Source: Pseudomonadales bacterium
GTDB taxonomy: Bacteria > Pseudomonadota > Gammaproteobacteria > Pseudomonadales > Azotimanducaceae
DNA: 64,000 nt
Assembly (NCBI GenBank): GCA_029251375.1
Contig: JAQXDL010000010.1
Span: 186,001 to 250,000 of the forward strand
Reading direction: 5' to 3'
The notes under the pieces are model-generated. The model was not told where the DNA came from. It saw only the letters and a program-made list of their open reading frames with translations, and made no database searches. The position numbers and the translations under genes were made by a program. This document shows, one piece after another, positions 55,003 to 64,000 of this stretch. Position 1 is the first letter of the stretch. Each line of letters starts with the position of its first letter.

Positions 55003-56505
55003 TTACTGCTTATCTTTTTTAGATGCTTTGCGAAGCCTTAACTCTTCGATAATTTCGGTATGCCGCTTTTCATCGATGGCGTAGCCGAAATACATAAACA
55101 TGCCGATAACTGAAAACACCGAGGTTGCAGGACCAACAATAAAACCGAGTTGCCAAACAACGTCACTACTCACTTCGCCAAGCGACGCACCCCTTGGAAA
55201 CGCAATGAAATCTAACAGGATGCCGCCAAAGATCAATCCAAGCGACGCAGTCAGTTTCACCGCGAATGCCCTTGCTGAAAATAAGACTCCTTCTCGACGC
55301 TCCCCAACTTCAAGCTCATGCTCATCGGCAATGTCAGCAAACATAGAGTTCAAACACGCAAACACCATAACCGCAAAAAATGCGGTGATTGACGCGCTTA
55401 CGATTAACACAGTCAGCAAGGCAGTCGAACCTTGGACTGGAAACCAGCCGACGCCGCTTAAAGCTAATACTATCGGCAAGTTAACATTGAACAATATAAT
55501 GAACGCGCTACCAATGAGTGTCGGCTTTTTATCAAAACGTTTCGTCACGAAAGGAATCGCAATGACCGACAGAAACAAACCGACAAAGCTGCCTATAGGC
55601 ACAAACTTCAACTGCTCAGTCGTCATGCCCCAGAAGTGAAAGCCCATAAACGGATTGAACACACCTTCGACGGAAAGAATAAACGTGGTTAGCATCATGC
55701 CGAAAAAGATCGCCCGGAAAGACTTGTTATTCAGTGCCTCACCCATCTCAACAAAAAGCTGTTTGAAACTGAAACGCGTCTGTTGATTCTCTGATGTCAG
55801 CTCTTGCAGATTAGGAATCTCGCGGTATGTACCTACGACACAAACGACTATGGCAAAAATAATCAGTCCACTGCCAAACAAAGCCCAAGATGAATAAGCT
55901 GCTTCGTTCAATAGAGCCGGATTAAATTTTTCGGTTGTCGGGAAAAAGAATATGTATGAAGCGGGTATAAACAACGCAGCACCCATCACGCCAAAAAAGG
56001 TATTAAAGGAGTACAGCGTTGAGCGTTGGTGGTAGTCTCTCGCCAGCTCGGCACCAAGCGCGAGGTGAGGCACCTGAAAGAAGGTTAGGGATCCTCGCAC
56101 CAGCACGGCAAATATCAGCAACCAAAAGACATATCCAAGCTCGGAATTTAATTCCGGCGGATTAAAAAGAAAGTAAAACGTGATCGACAGCGGTATCGCA
56201 GCGGCCACAATAAAGGGATGACGACGCCCCCAGCGACTGCGCATTTTATCTGAAAGACTACCCGCTATTGGATCAGTGAGCGCATCAAAAACTAGCGCGA
56301 GCGCCAGCGCTATACTCGTTGCCGTCGCCGAAACATGCAGCACCTGATTATAGTAGAACAACAGAAATGTGTTGAAACCAGAGTTCTTTATAGCTTCAGA
56401 AACTTGGCCAAAACCATATGACATCATGGTTGGCAGCGACAGACGATGCTCTGCTTGCGGCTTAGGCTGACCCTCTAATAGCTGTTCAGACGACGGCTCA
56501 GACAA
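55003..56505 (-). CDS. MFS transporter, GPH type
   Basis: A 500-residue carrier with 12 hydrophobic segments. GPH blocks: FGQVSEAIKNSGFNTFLLFYYNQVL, DALTDPIAGSLSDKMRSRWGRRHPF at loop 2-3 and GASLGEVSSDVVWQLGFIVGP near the C-terminus. The last block is the same as in the MFS carrier at 29.3-30.7 kb, so they are paralogues. The third GPH carrier (42.9 kb) is more distant. Single gene; the substrate is probably a sugar or sugar derivative. Confidence 0.88.
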   Translation of the reverse strand: MSEPSSEQLLEGQPKPQAEHRLSLPTMMSYGFGQVSEAIKNSGFNTFLLFYYNQVLHVSATATSIALALALVFDALTDPIAGSLSDKMRSRWGRRHPFIVAAAIPLSITFYFLFNPPELNSELGYVFWLLIFAVLVRGSLTFFQVPHLALGAELARDYHQRSTLYSFNTFFGVMGAALFIPASYIFFFPTTEKFNPALLNEAAYSSWALFGSGLIIFAIVVCVVGTYREIPNLQELTSENQQTRFSFKQLFVEMGEALNNKSFRAIFFGMMLTTFILSVEGVFNPFMGFHFWGMTTEQLKFVPIGSFVGLFLSVIAIPFVTKRFDKKPTLIGSAFIILFNVNLPIVLALSGVGWFPVQGSTALLTVLIVSASITAFFAVMVFACLNSMFADIADEHELEVGERREGVLFSARAFAVKLTASLGLIFGGILLDFIAFPRGASLGEVSSDVVWQLGFIVGPATSVFSVIGMFMYFGYAIDEKRHTEIIEELRLRKASKKDKQ

Positions 56506-56677
56506 GAACGTCTCCCAAACTTTGTACCAACAGCGTTGGCAACATGCTTCGACCAGCCCTGCGAATATCCTTAAGTAGGCACACCAATAACAAAACTCAA
56601 TTACTCGTTAGTCGAACAACTCTACAGTTGATCCACGAAGAGGGCAACTTGCCACAGGGGAGAATACAGGCACCAGT

Positions 56678-57055
56678 TTATGTCAATGCAGACAGCGCTT
56701 CTTCAATATCAAGACTGACAACGATTTCACGAATGTGAGCAGGACAAATCTCATGTCGAGTATCGCGATAGAATTCCGCTAACTCAGCTTGTATAGAATC
56801 AGCGACCACAAGATAGGTTTTAAGCCCTGTTATGGAATCATCTTGCGCGGTCGCATTCGTTGCCAATAAAAATAGTTCGGAAAACTCAACATCCCACAGC
56901 GCATTTGAAAAATCGATAATTTGATTAAAACTAAGCATTTCAGGGTCTGCCCAATACTCATGTTCGTATTCGATCAAATCATGTACAGAGATGATGTCGC
57001 TACACGTGAGACAAATCAGCTTTTGATTCTTATCAATATTGACGGATAGTGACAT
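56678..57055 (-). CDS. Hypothetical STAS/SpoIIAA-like protein
   Basis: A 125-residue soluble protein with alternating hydrophobic strands and helices (ISVHDLIEYEHEYW, FNQIIDFSNALWDVEF, GLKTYLVVADSIQAELAEFY) like the STAS/SpoIIAA-type fold seen in stand-alone proteins of marine bacteria. No catalytic motif is visible. The start ATG at 57055 is plausible. No partner gene is evident between the MFS carrier and the RND operon. Confidence 0.6.
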   Translation of the reverse strand: MSLSVNIDKNQKLICLTCSDIISVHDLIEYEHEYWADPEMLSFNQIIDFSNALWDVEFSELFLLATNATAQDDSITGLKTYLVVADSIQAELAEFYRDTRHEICPAHIREIVVSLDIEEALSALT

Positions 57056-57264
57056 TCGAGCTTTCCCGATATTTTACGACGAGTCCATCCATGAACCGAG
57101 TTCATCCTAACCGAACGTTCAACCAATATTCAAGACCTGTCACTTCGGGTTAAACGCTGATTTTTAGGGGTTTAATTACAACATACTGATAAACAGACAT
57201 GTTAAAAAAAACCAATCAGAGCTCCAGCTTAGGTAAGCACTGCCATCAAGGTGATTCCAAATTT

Positions 57265-60200
57265 CTAACCCGGGGCTTTTTGGAACGAAAAAAATCGTCG
57301 CTTCAGATTCGAACGCAGATCAAGTTTTCTCAACGTAGTTGGCAATGCCAGCATCACCGGCGTAACGACTAAGGTCAATACCGTCGCAAAAGACAGACCA
57401 TAAACGATGCTACTGGCCAGTTTGACCCAGTAGGCAGACACTTGACCTCCGTACACAATCTCGCGATTAATAATATCGATACTCACATTACTTGCCAGTG
57501 GCAGCAGCCCAAGAATCGTCGTCACTGTCGTCAGGAAAACCGGCCGCAAGCGCTGTGCTCCAGTCTTTACGATGGCATCAATAGATTCAATGCCCGATCG
57601 ACGTAACTCATTATAGGTATCGATGAGTACAATATTGTTATTCACAACGATACCCGCCAAAGCAACGATACCGATGCCGGTCAAGATCGCACTAAAGGTT
57701 TGATTAAAAATCAACAAGCCCAACAATACACCGGCCGTCGACATCGCTACCGAGGACAAAATTAGCGCGGCTTGATAAAAACTGTTGAATTGAGCAACCA
57801 ACAATACAAACATCAGCAGCAACGCCATCAAGAAAGCGAAGCCAATAAACTGCAATGATTCAGTTTGTTCTTCCGAAGCTCCCCGAAATTTGATTTTGAT
57901 TCGGTTGGCAAACCCAGCCTCCTGCACCCACTGTTGAACTTGCATTACCTTCTTATCAGCAACGATACCTGGGTTCACATTCGCCCGGACATCCATGATG
58001 TACTCACCGTCTACCCGCTCGATTGAATTCAATTTATTCTTCGCTTTACGGGTAACAAAATTACTTAGAGGCACGGGGCCATTGACCGTCATTACCCGCA
58101 ACTGATCGAGCGTATTCGTATTACGTTCAGAGTCAGGATAGCGAAGGCGTATCTCAACCTCCTCTTCAGCATCATCCGGTCTATATTCGCCCAGATATAT
58201 GCCATTGGTGACCAGCTGCACCGCCGCACCGACTTCGTTGATGTTAACGTTAAATTGAGCCGCCTTGGCTCGATTAACCTCGAGCACCCATTCAATACCT
58301 GGCAGCTCTCGGGTATCTTCGATGTCTCGCAACCCATCCATGTTCTCAAGATAATCTCGAATCTTGGCAACTGTCGGTTCGAGATCCTCCCTGTACTTGG
58401 AGGCCACCTGAATCTGAATATCCTTGCCCACCGGCGGCCCATATTCCTGCTCGGCAATCTCGGTGGTGATTCCTGCCACCGGCGCTAACTTACGGCGCGC
58501 CTCCTCCAGAATCTCCCAACCTGTTGTACCGGCAGCTTTGCCATCCATTTCCATAAAGATCATGCCGATCTGGTCAACAGGTGTACTGTTGCCGCCTCGC
58601 ATACCGCCTTGCTGGCCTGCCGCCGTGCTGGTGAAATAGCTTTGCACACCGTCAAGCGGCATAAGTGTTTGCTCTGCCTCGAGCATCAAATTGCCCAGCT
58701 CTTCTTTAGAATAGTTACCACGCGCGCTAATACTGACACGACCAAAAGTAGGATCTGTCTTGGTGAAGTAGATGAAGCCAGGGTTGTTTGCACCATAGGA
58801 ACTATAAATGACATAGAGCACACCGAGCACAAGCGCCAAAACCGTGAAAGGGTAACTCACAACCTTTTTCAAAAAGCGTGCATAGACACCGGTGACACCA
58901 CTTAAAGTGAGCACATCTCCATGCTCAAGGATGCGTAGTTGTGCCATCGACTTTTCATCTGTACTACCGGCCTTACCAAATAACGCACCCAGCGTTGGAC
59001 CAAAGAAAAGCGCATAAAGTAATGAACCTACTAGTACTGCAAACACAGTAATGGGCAAATACATCATGAATTGACCTGACGTACCGGGCCAAAAAAACAA
59101 CGGCAAAAAAGCGGCTAAAGTTGTTGCGGTGGAAGCTATGACAGGCCAGAACATCCGCTTTGACGCTGCCTTATAGGCATCTTTCTTAGGTATGCCATCT
59201 GCCATTTTTCGATCGGCGTATTCAGTCACAACAATCGCGCCATCGATCAGCATGCCTAAACCTAACAACATGCCAAACATCACCATAAAGTTGAACGAGT
59301 AGCCCAATGAGTTCAACACCAGCAGTCCAAACAAAAACGAAACCGGCACAGCTGCGCCAACTAAAATACCCGATCGCAATCCCATTGCTGCAACGACCAT
59401 TACCATAACCAACGCCATTGCCGTGACGATATTGCCCTGCAATTCCGACACCTGCTCTTTTGCAAAACCAGATTGATCCTGACTAAAAATAACCATTAAA
59501 TCCTGCGGGTAATCTTTCGCCTTCTCTGCAACAAGCTCACGCACCTGCTCATTTAGATCGATGACGTTTGCGCCAGGTCGACGCAGTACTTCAACAGTTA
59601 GCGCCGGTTTACCATTAACGCGGGTATAGCTGTCGCGATCCTTGAAAGTTCTGCGCACTTCGGCAATCTTGTCTAGCGTAACAACAATGTCACCATTGGA
59701 TTTAATAGGCAGGTTAAAGACATCGGCACTGGATTCGATCAAACCAGGCACCTTAATAGCGAATCGCCCTTGACCGGTATCCATAGCGCCAGCTGCGATA
59801 AGGCTATTGTTGTTGCGTACTGCCGCAAACATTTCCTGCTGTGAGACGGCATAGTGCTCTAACTGCAGCGGATCAATCACCGCTTCAAGCAACTCTTCTC
59901 GATGACCTGATAATCTTGCCTCCAACACTTCCGGCAAGGTTTCCAGCTCGTACTTCAAATCAACCGCCAGGTTGTACCGCACTCGCTCCGGCACCGTATC
60001 AGAAGTCAAACTAATAGCGATGACGGGAAAGTCCGATATGGTAATACCCTTGATAATCGGTTCTTCAGCGGTGCCCGGGATCTCCGATTGACCTCTATCA
60101 ACTGCGGCGCGCACTTCCGCAATCGCATCATCAGAATCGAAATCAATATCAAACTCCAACATTAATGTCGCAGCACCTTCTGTCGCGAATGCGCTAACCT

Positions 60201-60438
60201 CTTTAACGCCTTCGATGGAGCGCACTTCACTTTCCATTGGTCGTACGATCAATCTGTCCGCGTCCTCAGGCGAAATACCGATATGTGGGATAATCACCAT
60301 GACTAACGGAATCGTTATGTCGGCATCAGCTTCAACATTGATCGTGCTTCGAGCAACAGAGCCAGCCAGCACGACCATTAATAAGACGCACAGGGTAACT
60401 CTGCTATTGTCGATCACCGCATCTAATATACGCTGCAT
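57265..60438 (-). CDS. RND efflux permease (HAE family)
   Basis: A 1057-residue inner-membrane pump with the 12-helix, two-large-loop AcrB layout. N-terminal DNSRVTLCVLLMVVLAGSVA helix and the family FPVIAISLTSDTVPERV region are present. At the proton-relay sites, helix 4 reads GMLIDGAIVV, so one Asp is kept and the next is Gly, and helix 10 reads GIVVNNNIVLID, with Asn where AcrB has Lys. It follows the adaptor gene by 5 bp. It probably exports drugs, lipids or metabolites through an outer-membrane channel encoded elsewhere. Confidence 0.9.
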   Translation of the reverse strand: MQRILDAVIDNSRVTLCVLLMVVLAGSVARSTINVEADADITIPLVMVIIPHIGISPEDADRLIVRPMESEVRSIEGVKEVSAFATEGAATLMLEFDIDFDSDDAIAEVRAAVDRGQSEIPGTAEEPIIKGITISDFPVIAISLTSDTVPERVRYNLAVDLKYELETLPEVLEARLSGHREELLEAVIDPLQLEHYAVSQQEMFAAVRNNNSLIAAGAMDTGQGRFAIKVPGLIESSADVFNLPIKSNGDIVVTLDKIAEVRRTFKDRDSYTRVNGKPALTVEVLRRPGANVIDLNEQVRELVAEKAKDYPQDLMVIFSQDQSGFAKEQVSELQGNIVTAMALVMVMVVAAMGLRSGILVGAAVPVSFLFGLLVLNSLGYSFNFMVMFGMLLGLGMLIDGAIVVTEYADRKMADGIPKKDAYKAASKRMFWPVIASTATTLAAFLPLFFWPGTSGQFMMYLPITVFAVLVGSLLYALFFGPTLGALFGKAGSTDEKSMAQLRILEHGDVLTLSGVTGVYARFLKKVVSYPFTVLALVLGVLYVIYSSYGANNPGFIYFTKTDPTFGRVSISARGNYSKEELGNLMLEAEQTLMPLDGVQSYFTSTAAGQQGGMRGGNSTPVDQIGMIFMEMDGKAAGTTGWEILEEARRKLAPVAGITTEIAEQEYGPPVGKDIQIQVASKYREDLEPTVAKIRDYLENMDGLRDIEDTRELPGIEWVLEVNRAKAAQFNVNINEVGAAVQLVTNGIYLGEYRPDDAEEEVEIRLRYPDSERNTNTLDQLRVMTVNGPVPLSNFVTRKAKNKLNSIERVDGEYIMDVRANVNPGIVADKKVMQVQQWVQEAGFANRIKIKFRGASEEQTESLQFIGFAFLMALLLMFVLLVAQFNSFYQAALILSSVAMSTAGVLLGLLIFNQTFSAILTGIGIVALAGIVVNNNIVLIDTYNELRRSGIESIDAIVKTGAQRLRPVFLTTVTTILGLLPLASNVSIDIINREIVYGGQVSAYWVKLASSIVYGLSFATVLTLVVTPVMLALPTTLRKLDLRSNLKRRFFSFQKAPG

Positions 60439-60443
60439 ATCGG

Positions 60444-61559
60444 TTAGCCCCTGTCCGCGCGACTATCTTTACGACTGATATCGCCCACGACCTTCACACT
60501 AACAGCGACCGGTTCAACGGTTTGACTATGGAAGACGTTTTCTTGTCCAAGAACAATGATCTGAACCTGCGCAGGCAATCCCGTTAACCAAACACCATCA
60601 ATGGTATCGCTGATTATCGTCACTTCGACAAATTCGACCTGGTTATCACTATTAACAATTTTAATTCCAACCTTACCCTGGTCACTCAATGACAAGGCTG
60701 CAGGTGAAACTCGATGCGCAGGTACTGCATACAGCGGTAAATATACATCTGCCGACAAACCCTGCCGCAGCGCGAAGTCGGTATTAGCTATCTCAATTTC
60801 AACCCGGTATGTGCTCGTTATAGGGTCGGCCGCATGACTGATGTATGTCACTACGCCATTTACGGTTTCGCCAGACTTCAACTTAGCTGTTGCTGCCGCT
60901 CCTTCACCAATACTATAAATTTGACCTTCGGAGATATGCGCAACGATCAGCAATGGATCTGGATCGAGTATCTCAGCGCAAATGCTGCCCGGTTGCAGTA
61001 CATCACCTATATTCACCGGCCGATCTTGAACTAAGCCTTTAAAGGGTGAGCGAATATTTCGATATTGCACGTCCAGTTCGCGGCGTTTAAGTTCAGCGCG
61101 GGCGTTCGCCAGCGTTACGTCGACATTTGCCATGCTGACTTCGCCTTGATACCCACTTTGGTTCAATTGGGACAAACCTTTATGCTCAAGTATTGCATGC
61201 CGCAGCGCAGCCTTTGCTTTATCCAGTTGAATTTCGCTGTCTTCCAAAGAAAGTTTACATAGCAGATCATTAACCTCTACCGTCGCGCCCTTCTCGCGTG
61301 GCAATTCAATGACTCGTCCACTGGTTTCAGAGCGAACCTGCACGGTGCGCTTGGCTTGCGTACGACCGTTCGCAATCACTTGGGCTGTGTAGGGCTGCGC
61401 TTGGCTTGAAGCAACACGAACGCGGGGCGTCATCTGCTCCGACCTAATCTCATCGACAACGACTTCATCAGCGGAGCTATCAGCATTGAACACACCTGAA
61501 TACAACCACGCACCTAAAACCACCGCGATGATTAGCGCGATGATGTAAGTCTTCTTCAA
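60444..61559 (-). CDS. RND efflux periplasmic adaptor (MFP)
   Basis: A 371-residue adaptor. N-terminal membrane anchor (5-22), then lipoyl-like SGRVIELPREKGATVEVND and RSPFKGLVQDRPVNIGDVL halves enclosing a short helical hairpin, then beta-barrel and membrane-proximal domains. The ATG is preceded by a plausible ribosome site. The permease gene starts 5 bp after its stop. Tripartite pump with the RND permease; the outer-membrane factor is not in the window. Confidence 0.9.
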   Translation of the reverse strand: MKKTYIIALIIAVVLGAWLYSGVFNADSSADEVVVDEIRSEQMTPRVRVASSQAQPYTAQVIANGRTQAKRTVQVRSETSGRVIELPREKGATVEVNDLLCKLSLEDSEIQLDKAKAALRHAILEHKGLSQLNQSGYQGEVSMANVDVTLANARAELKRRELDVQYRNIRSPFKGLVQDRPVNIGDVLQPGSICAEILDPDPLLIVAHISEGQIYSIGEGAAATAKLKSGETVNGVVTYISHAADPITSTYRVEIEIANTDFALRQGLSADVYLPLYAVPAHRVSPAALSLSDQGKVGIKIVNSDNQVEFVEVTIISDTIDGVWLTGLPAQVQIIVLGQENVFHSQTVEPVAVSVKVVGDISRKDSRADRG

Positions 61560-61653
61560 ACTGGAGTCTCCCTGTTTAATTTCAAACTGCGCCTGCGGCC
61601 GCCTTGGGCTTAGGCACCGATGTTTTACGGACGCACTTTATCAGCCTGGGATG

Positions 61654-63219
61654 TTAGCTGGCAGCAGCTTTAGAACCTGCGTCAGCCCCCTTGGGATTAT
61701 CAAAGGTCAGCACACCGTCTTCCAATGCTGTATTTCGAATCATCTTTTTATCTAAGATGTAATTCTGTGTATTTACCCATGGCGCCTTCTCTCCCTGCTT
61801 TGGAAACAGGTGCATCACGCGCGCCATGTAACCGGCGGTAAAGTCATCAATCCAAGGTTTACTTGGCATGTTGGAGTCTTCAACTGGCAACACAGCGGTG
61901 CATTGACGCATACCTAATTCATCCATACGATTTACTAGCTTGCAGGCATATTCAGCCGTCAGGTCGGCACGCAACGTCCAGGACGCATTAACGTAACCGA
62001 AGGTATGAACCATGTTGGGCACATCAGAATACATCATACCTTTGTAGCTAAAGGTATCTGGGAAGTGAACTTTTTTACCATCAACAAGAAAGTCGACACC
62101 AGACATAACCGTCAGCTTCAAACCAGTAGCAGTCACTATAATATCAGCCTCAAGCTCATCACCATTAGCAAGCTTTAATCCTTTCTCGGTAAAACATTCA
62201 ATATGTTCTGTCACTACTTTGGCACTACCGGACTTAATGGATTGAAACAAATCGGAGTTAGGTACCAGACACATTCGCTGATCCCACGGGTTGTAAGATG
62301 GCGTGAAATGTTTATCAACGTCATAGTCAGGCCCTAGTTCCTTTCTAACCATTTTCAATAGCATCGCTTTAACTTTCTCTGGTGCGATCCGCGTTCTGTC
62401 GTACATGAACCGTTGCAGTTTAATGTTCTTGAATCGCGTAATGGCGTAGGCCCATTTTTCTGGCAAAATCTTGCGCAAGGCATTAGCAATCTTGTCTTTA
62501 TCAGGGGCAGAAACGACGTAGGTTGGTGAACGTTGCACCATTGTTACGTCGGCGCCTCGATCAGCCATCGACGGCACTAACGTCATTGCTGTAGCGCCGC
62601 TGCCGATAATGATGACCTTTTTGTTTTTGTACTCGAGATTCTCTGGCCAGAACTGAGGATGAATGACCTCACCCTTATAATCATCGATTCCTTTAAATTC
62701 TGGCGTAAAAGCTTCTTCATAATTGTAATATCCGCCGCACATAAACAGCATGTTGCCTGCAATTGTTTTTACAGAGCCGTCAGCGGTTTCAACGTCAACA
62801 TACCAGCAGGCATCTTCCGATGACCAGGCTGCACTCTTGACACTGTGCTCAAATCGAATCTTGTCTCGAATGTCGTATTCGTCTGCCGTCTCATTAACGT
62901 ATTTACGAATAGAAGGACCATCAGCAATTGACTTGGCCTCGCGCCAAGGTTTGAAATTGTAACCAAGAGTATGCATATCACTGTCAGATCGTATACCTGG
63001 ATAGCGAAACAGATCCCAGGTACCACCGACAGCCTTTCGACTTTCCAACAGGGTGTAAGTTTTACCCGGACAGTTTTGAATTAGGTGTACTGCAGCACCG
63101 ATACCGGATAGTCCTGCGCCGACGATAATGACGTCCTGGTAATCGATGGCGTCGTTAGACATTTTTTTATCCAAATCAGTCTGTTCTGCTCGTGCTTCTG
63201 ACATGCTTCCCCCTGACAA
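61654..63219 (-). CDS. Flavin-containing monooxygenase (Baeyer-Villiger type)
   Basis: A 521-residue FAD/NADPH enzyme. Dinucleotide motif GAGLSG (34-39), then the Baeyer-Villiger-like fingerprint FKG...HPQFWP (near 174-196) and a second nucleotide motif GSGATAMTLVP (near 210). It would oxidise ketones to esters or heteroatom centres. The first 20 residues are a variable extension; a later Met at 20 (MSNDAIDYQDV) is an alternative start. The adjacent gene is an ECF41-like sigma factor on the same strand, and such sigma factors usually neighbour oxidoreductases they control. Confidence 0.9.
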   Translation of the reverse strand: MSGGSMSEARAEQTDLDKKMSNDAIDYQDVIIVGAGLSGIGAAVHLIQNCPGKTYTLLESRKAVGGTWDLFRYPGIRSDSDMHTLGYNFKPWREAKSIADGPSIRKYVNETADEYDIRDKIRFEHSVKSAAWSSEDACWYVDVETADGSVKTIAGNMLFMCGGYYNYEEAFTPEFKGIDDYKGEVIHPQFWPENLEYKNKKVIIIGSGATAMTLVPSMADRGADVTMVQRSPTYVVSAPDKDKIANALRKILPEKWAYAITRFKNIKLQRFMYDRTRIAPEKVKAMLLKMVRKELGPDYDVDKHFTPSYNPWDQRMCLVPNSDLFQSIKSGSAKVVTEHIECFTEKGLKLANGDELEADIIVTATGLKLTVMSGVDFLVDGKKVHFPDTFSYKGMMYSDVPNMVHTFGYVNASWTLRADLTAEYACKLVNRMDELGMRQCTAVLPVEDSNMPSKPWIDDFTAGYMARVMHLFPKQGEKAPWVNTQNYILDKKMIRNTALEDGVLTFDNPKGADAGSKAAAS

Positions 63220-63331
63220 ATTGACCCTATCTTTCGACTCTATATAAGACAGGTTTTCCTAACCCGCTAATAAACCACGTTTTAGTCAAAGGGTCAAAAT
63301 TGTACGGTGCATAAAACGACCCAAATGGGCT

Positions 63332-64000
63332 CTAACGCCAAGGCAACGCGGTCGTTGCAACCATGTTTTCAATGGATTCCCAGGGCTGATGATAACCCCG
63401 CTGGGGCGATATGACGCCGAGCTCGGCAGCAATGCGCGCCAGGGTATCTTTAGCAAAACTATAGTCCTTGATACGCATCACTCGATCCACAATACCGTGC
63501 ACCACCACACTGTGAAATTCACTGGTATCCATGCGATACAGCGCAATAAAGCCTTGACCGTGATACTCGCCATATTCGGCAACAAGACCAGGTCCTGCTT
63601 GCTCGCTCCAAATACCCTCTCGGCCACGGCCACCGCCAACATTACATACCGTGATTTGCACATACTCAGCCATCAGATCTTTCAACTCTGAGACTTCTCC
63701 ACTGTTCATTGCGTCAACAAAGGCTTGCGCCAATAACCGTGCCTGAAGGTCAACAGGCGTATTTGGGTATCCAGCCGAGGATACAGTTACTGCCATGGCC
63801 TCGGCTTGGATCAAAGCTGATTGCACTGCATCTTCGCTATCAGCGATGAAGTCCGCTATTTCCAAAAATGTAAAACCGTAGATCTCATGAAATAAAACGG
63901 CCGCAAACACTTCGGCGGAGGTCACGGCCAAAGCCTTCTCCATTGCCGAACTGACATTGCGGACGTCCAACCCTTGCGCCTCTACCAATTGCTCCTCATC
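63332..64000 (-). CDS. ECF41/SigJ-like sigma factor, 5' end missing
   Basis: The frame is open to the window edge, so the N-terminal sigma-2 region is outside. What remains holds a region-4 helix-turn-helix (AVLFHEIYGFTFLEIADFI, then SEDAVQSALIQAEAMA) and the long C-terminal SnoaL-like extension typical of ECF41/SigJ, with NVGGGRGREG in the place of the conserved DGGGK of ECF41. The extension is thought to regulate activity. The Met at 63988 in the frame is a TTG inside the protein, not the start. Stands upstream of the flavin monooxygenase. Confidence 0.85.
   Translation of the reverse strand, partial: DEEQLVEAQGLDVRNVSSAMEKALAVTSAEVFAAVLFHEIYGFTFLEIADFIADSEDAVQSALIQAEAMAVTVSSAGYPNTPVDLQARLLAQAFVDAMNSGEVSELKDLMAEYVQITVCNVGGGRGREGIWSEQAGPGLVAEYGEYHGQGFIALYRMDTSEFHSVVVHGIVDRVMRIKDYSFAKDTLARIAAELGVISPQRGYHQPWESIENMVATTALPWR

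Overview
The window looks like chromosome of a marine-type heterotrophic gammaproteobacterium. This is an inference from gene content: a UgpBAEC importer, a TonB receptor/PnuT thiamine-salvage operon, several sugar-cation-symporter-like MFS carriers, three acyl-CoA dehydrogenases, two P450s and a Baeyer-Villiger-type monooxygenase, in AT-leaning to middling GC. Nothing fixes the genus. No rRNA, tRNA, prophage, transposase or CRISPR array was seen. Gene density is high, with most ordinary genes in short same-strand runs.

1-18 kb: a 5'-cut MlrC-type M81 peptidase and an HpcH/HpaI aldolase run rightward. Then come an MscS channel, a DUF481 outer-membrane protein, a 5'-truncated Ig-like gene, an OFA-type MFS carrier, a P450, a patatin, cardiolipin synthase, YjdM, a CDF metal transporter, a serine hydrolase and an acyl-CoA dehydrogenase. 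At 14.2-18.2 kb a leftward thiamine-acquisition operon (TonB receptor, thiamine-binding protein, PnuT-type transporter, sugar-kinase-like thiamine kinase) is headed by a clear TPP riboswitch whose expression platform is a hairpin holding the Shine-Dalgarno.

18-31 kb: two lipoprotein cytochromes c, a lone MMPL/RND exporter, a stress block (UspA, tandem Usp, DksA/TraR-like) with a perfect FNR/Anr box in its divergent promoter, an APC permease, an SDR, then a BigR/SqrR-type persulfide-sensing locus. In that locus the regulator and rhodanese are intact but the persulfide dioxygenase gene has decayed. VOC and MFS genes and an acyltransferase-3 pseudogene follow.

31-47 kb: cytochrome b561, the complete UgpBAEC importer, truncated haemoglobin, a DUF454 protein whose start codon is embedded in a 14-bp minisatellite, an esterase, a thioesterase, a tightly coupled phyH-gnd-gntK operon, cupin, MFS, SRPBCC, a second acyl-CoA dehydrogenase with a 13-bp minisatellite ahead of it, and a second P450.

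47-64 kb: a membrane M28 peptidase, a DUF2846 lipoprotein, folE and a lipocalin, a third acyl-CoA dehydrogenase, a roughly 1 kb decayed region with a DUF3157-like remnant, another MFS carrier, a small unknown, an RND adaptor-permease pair, a flavin monooxygenase and an ECF41/SigJ-like sigma factor cut by the window edge.

The strongest candidates for something new are the minisatellite whose units form a chain of six-codon mini-ORFs running into a real start codon, the eroding sulfide-detoxification locus, the 2-oxoglutarate dioxygenase coupled to gluconate kinase and 6-phosphogluconate dehydrogenase, and the lipocalin that seems to need a non-AUG start in frame with folE.
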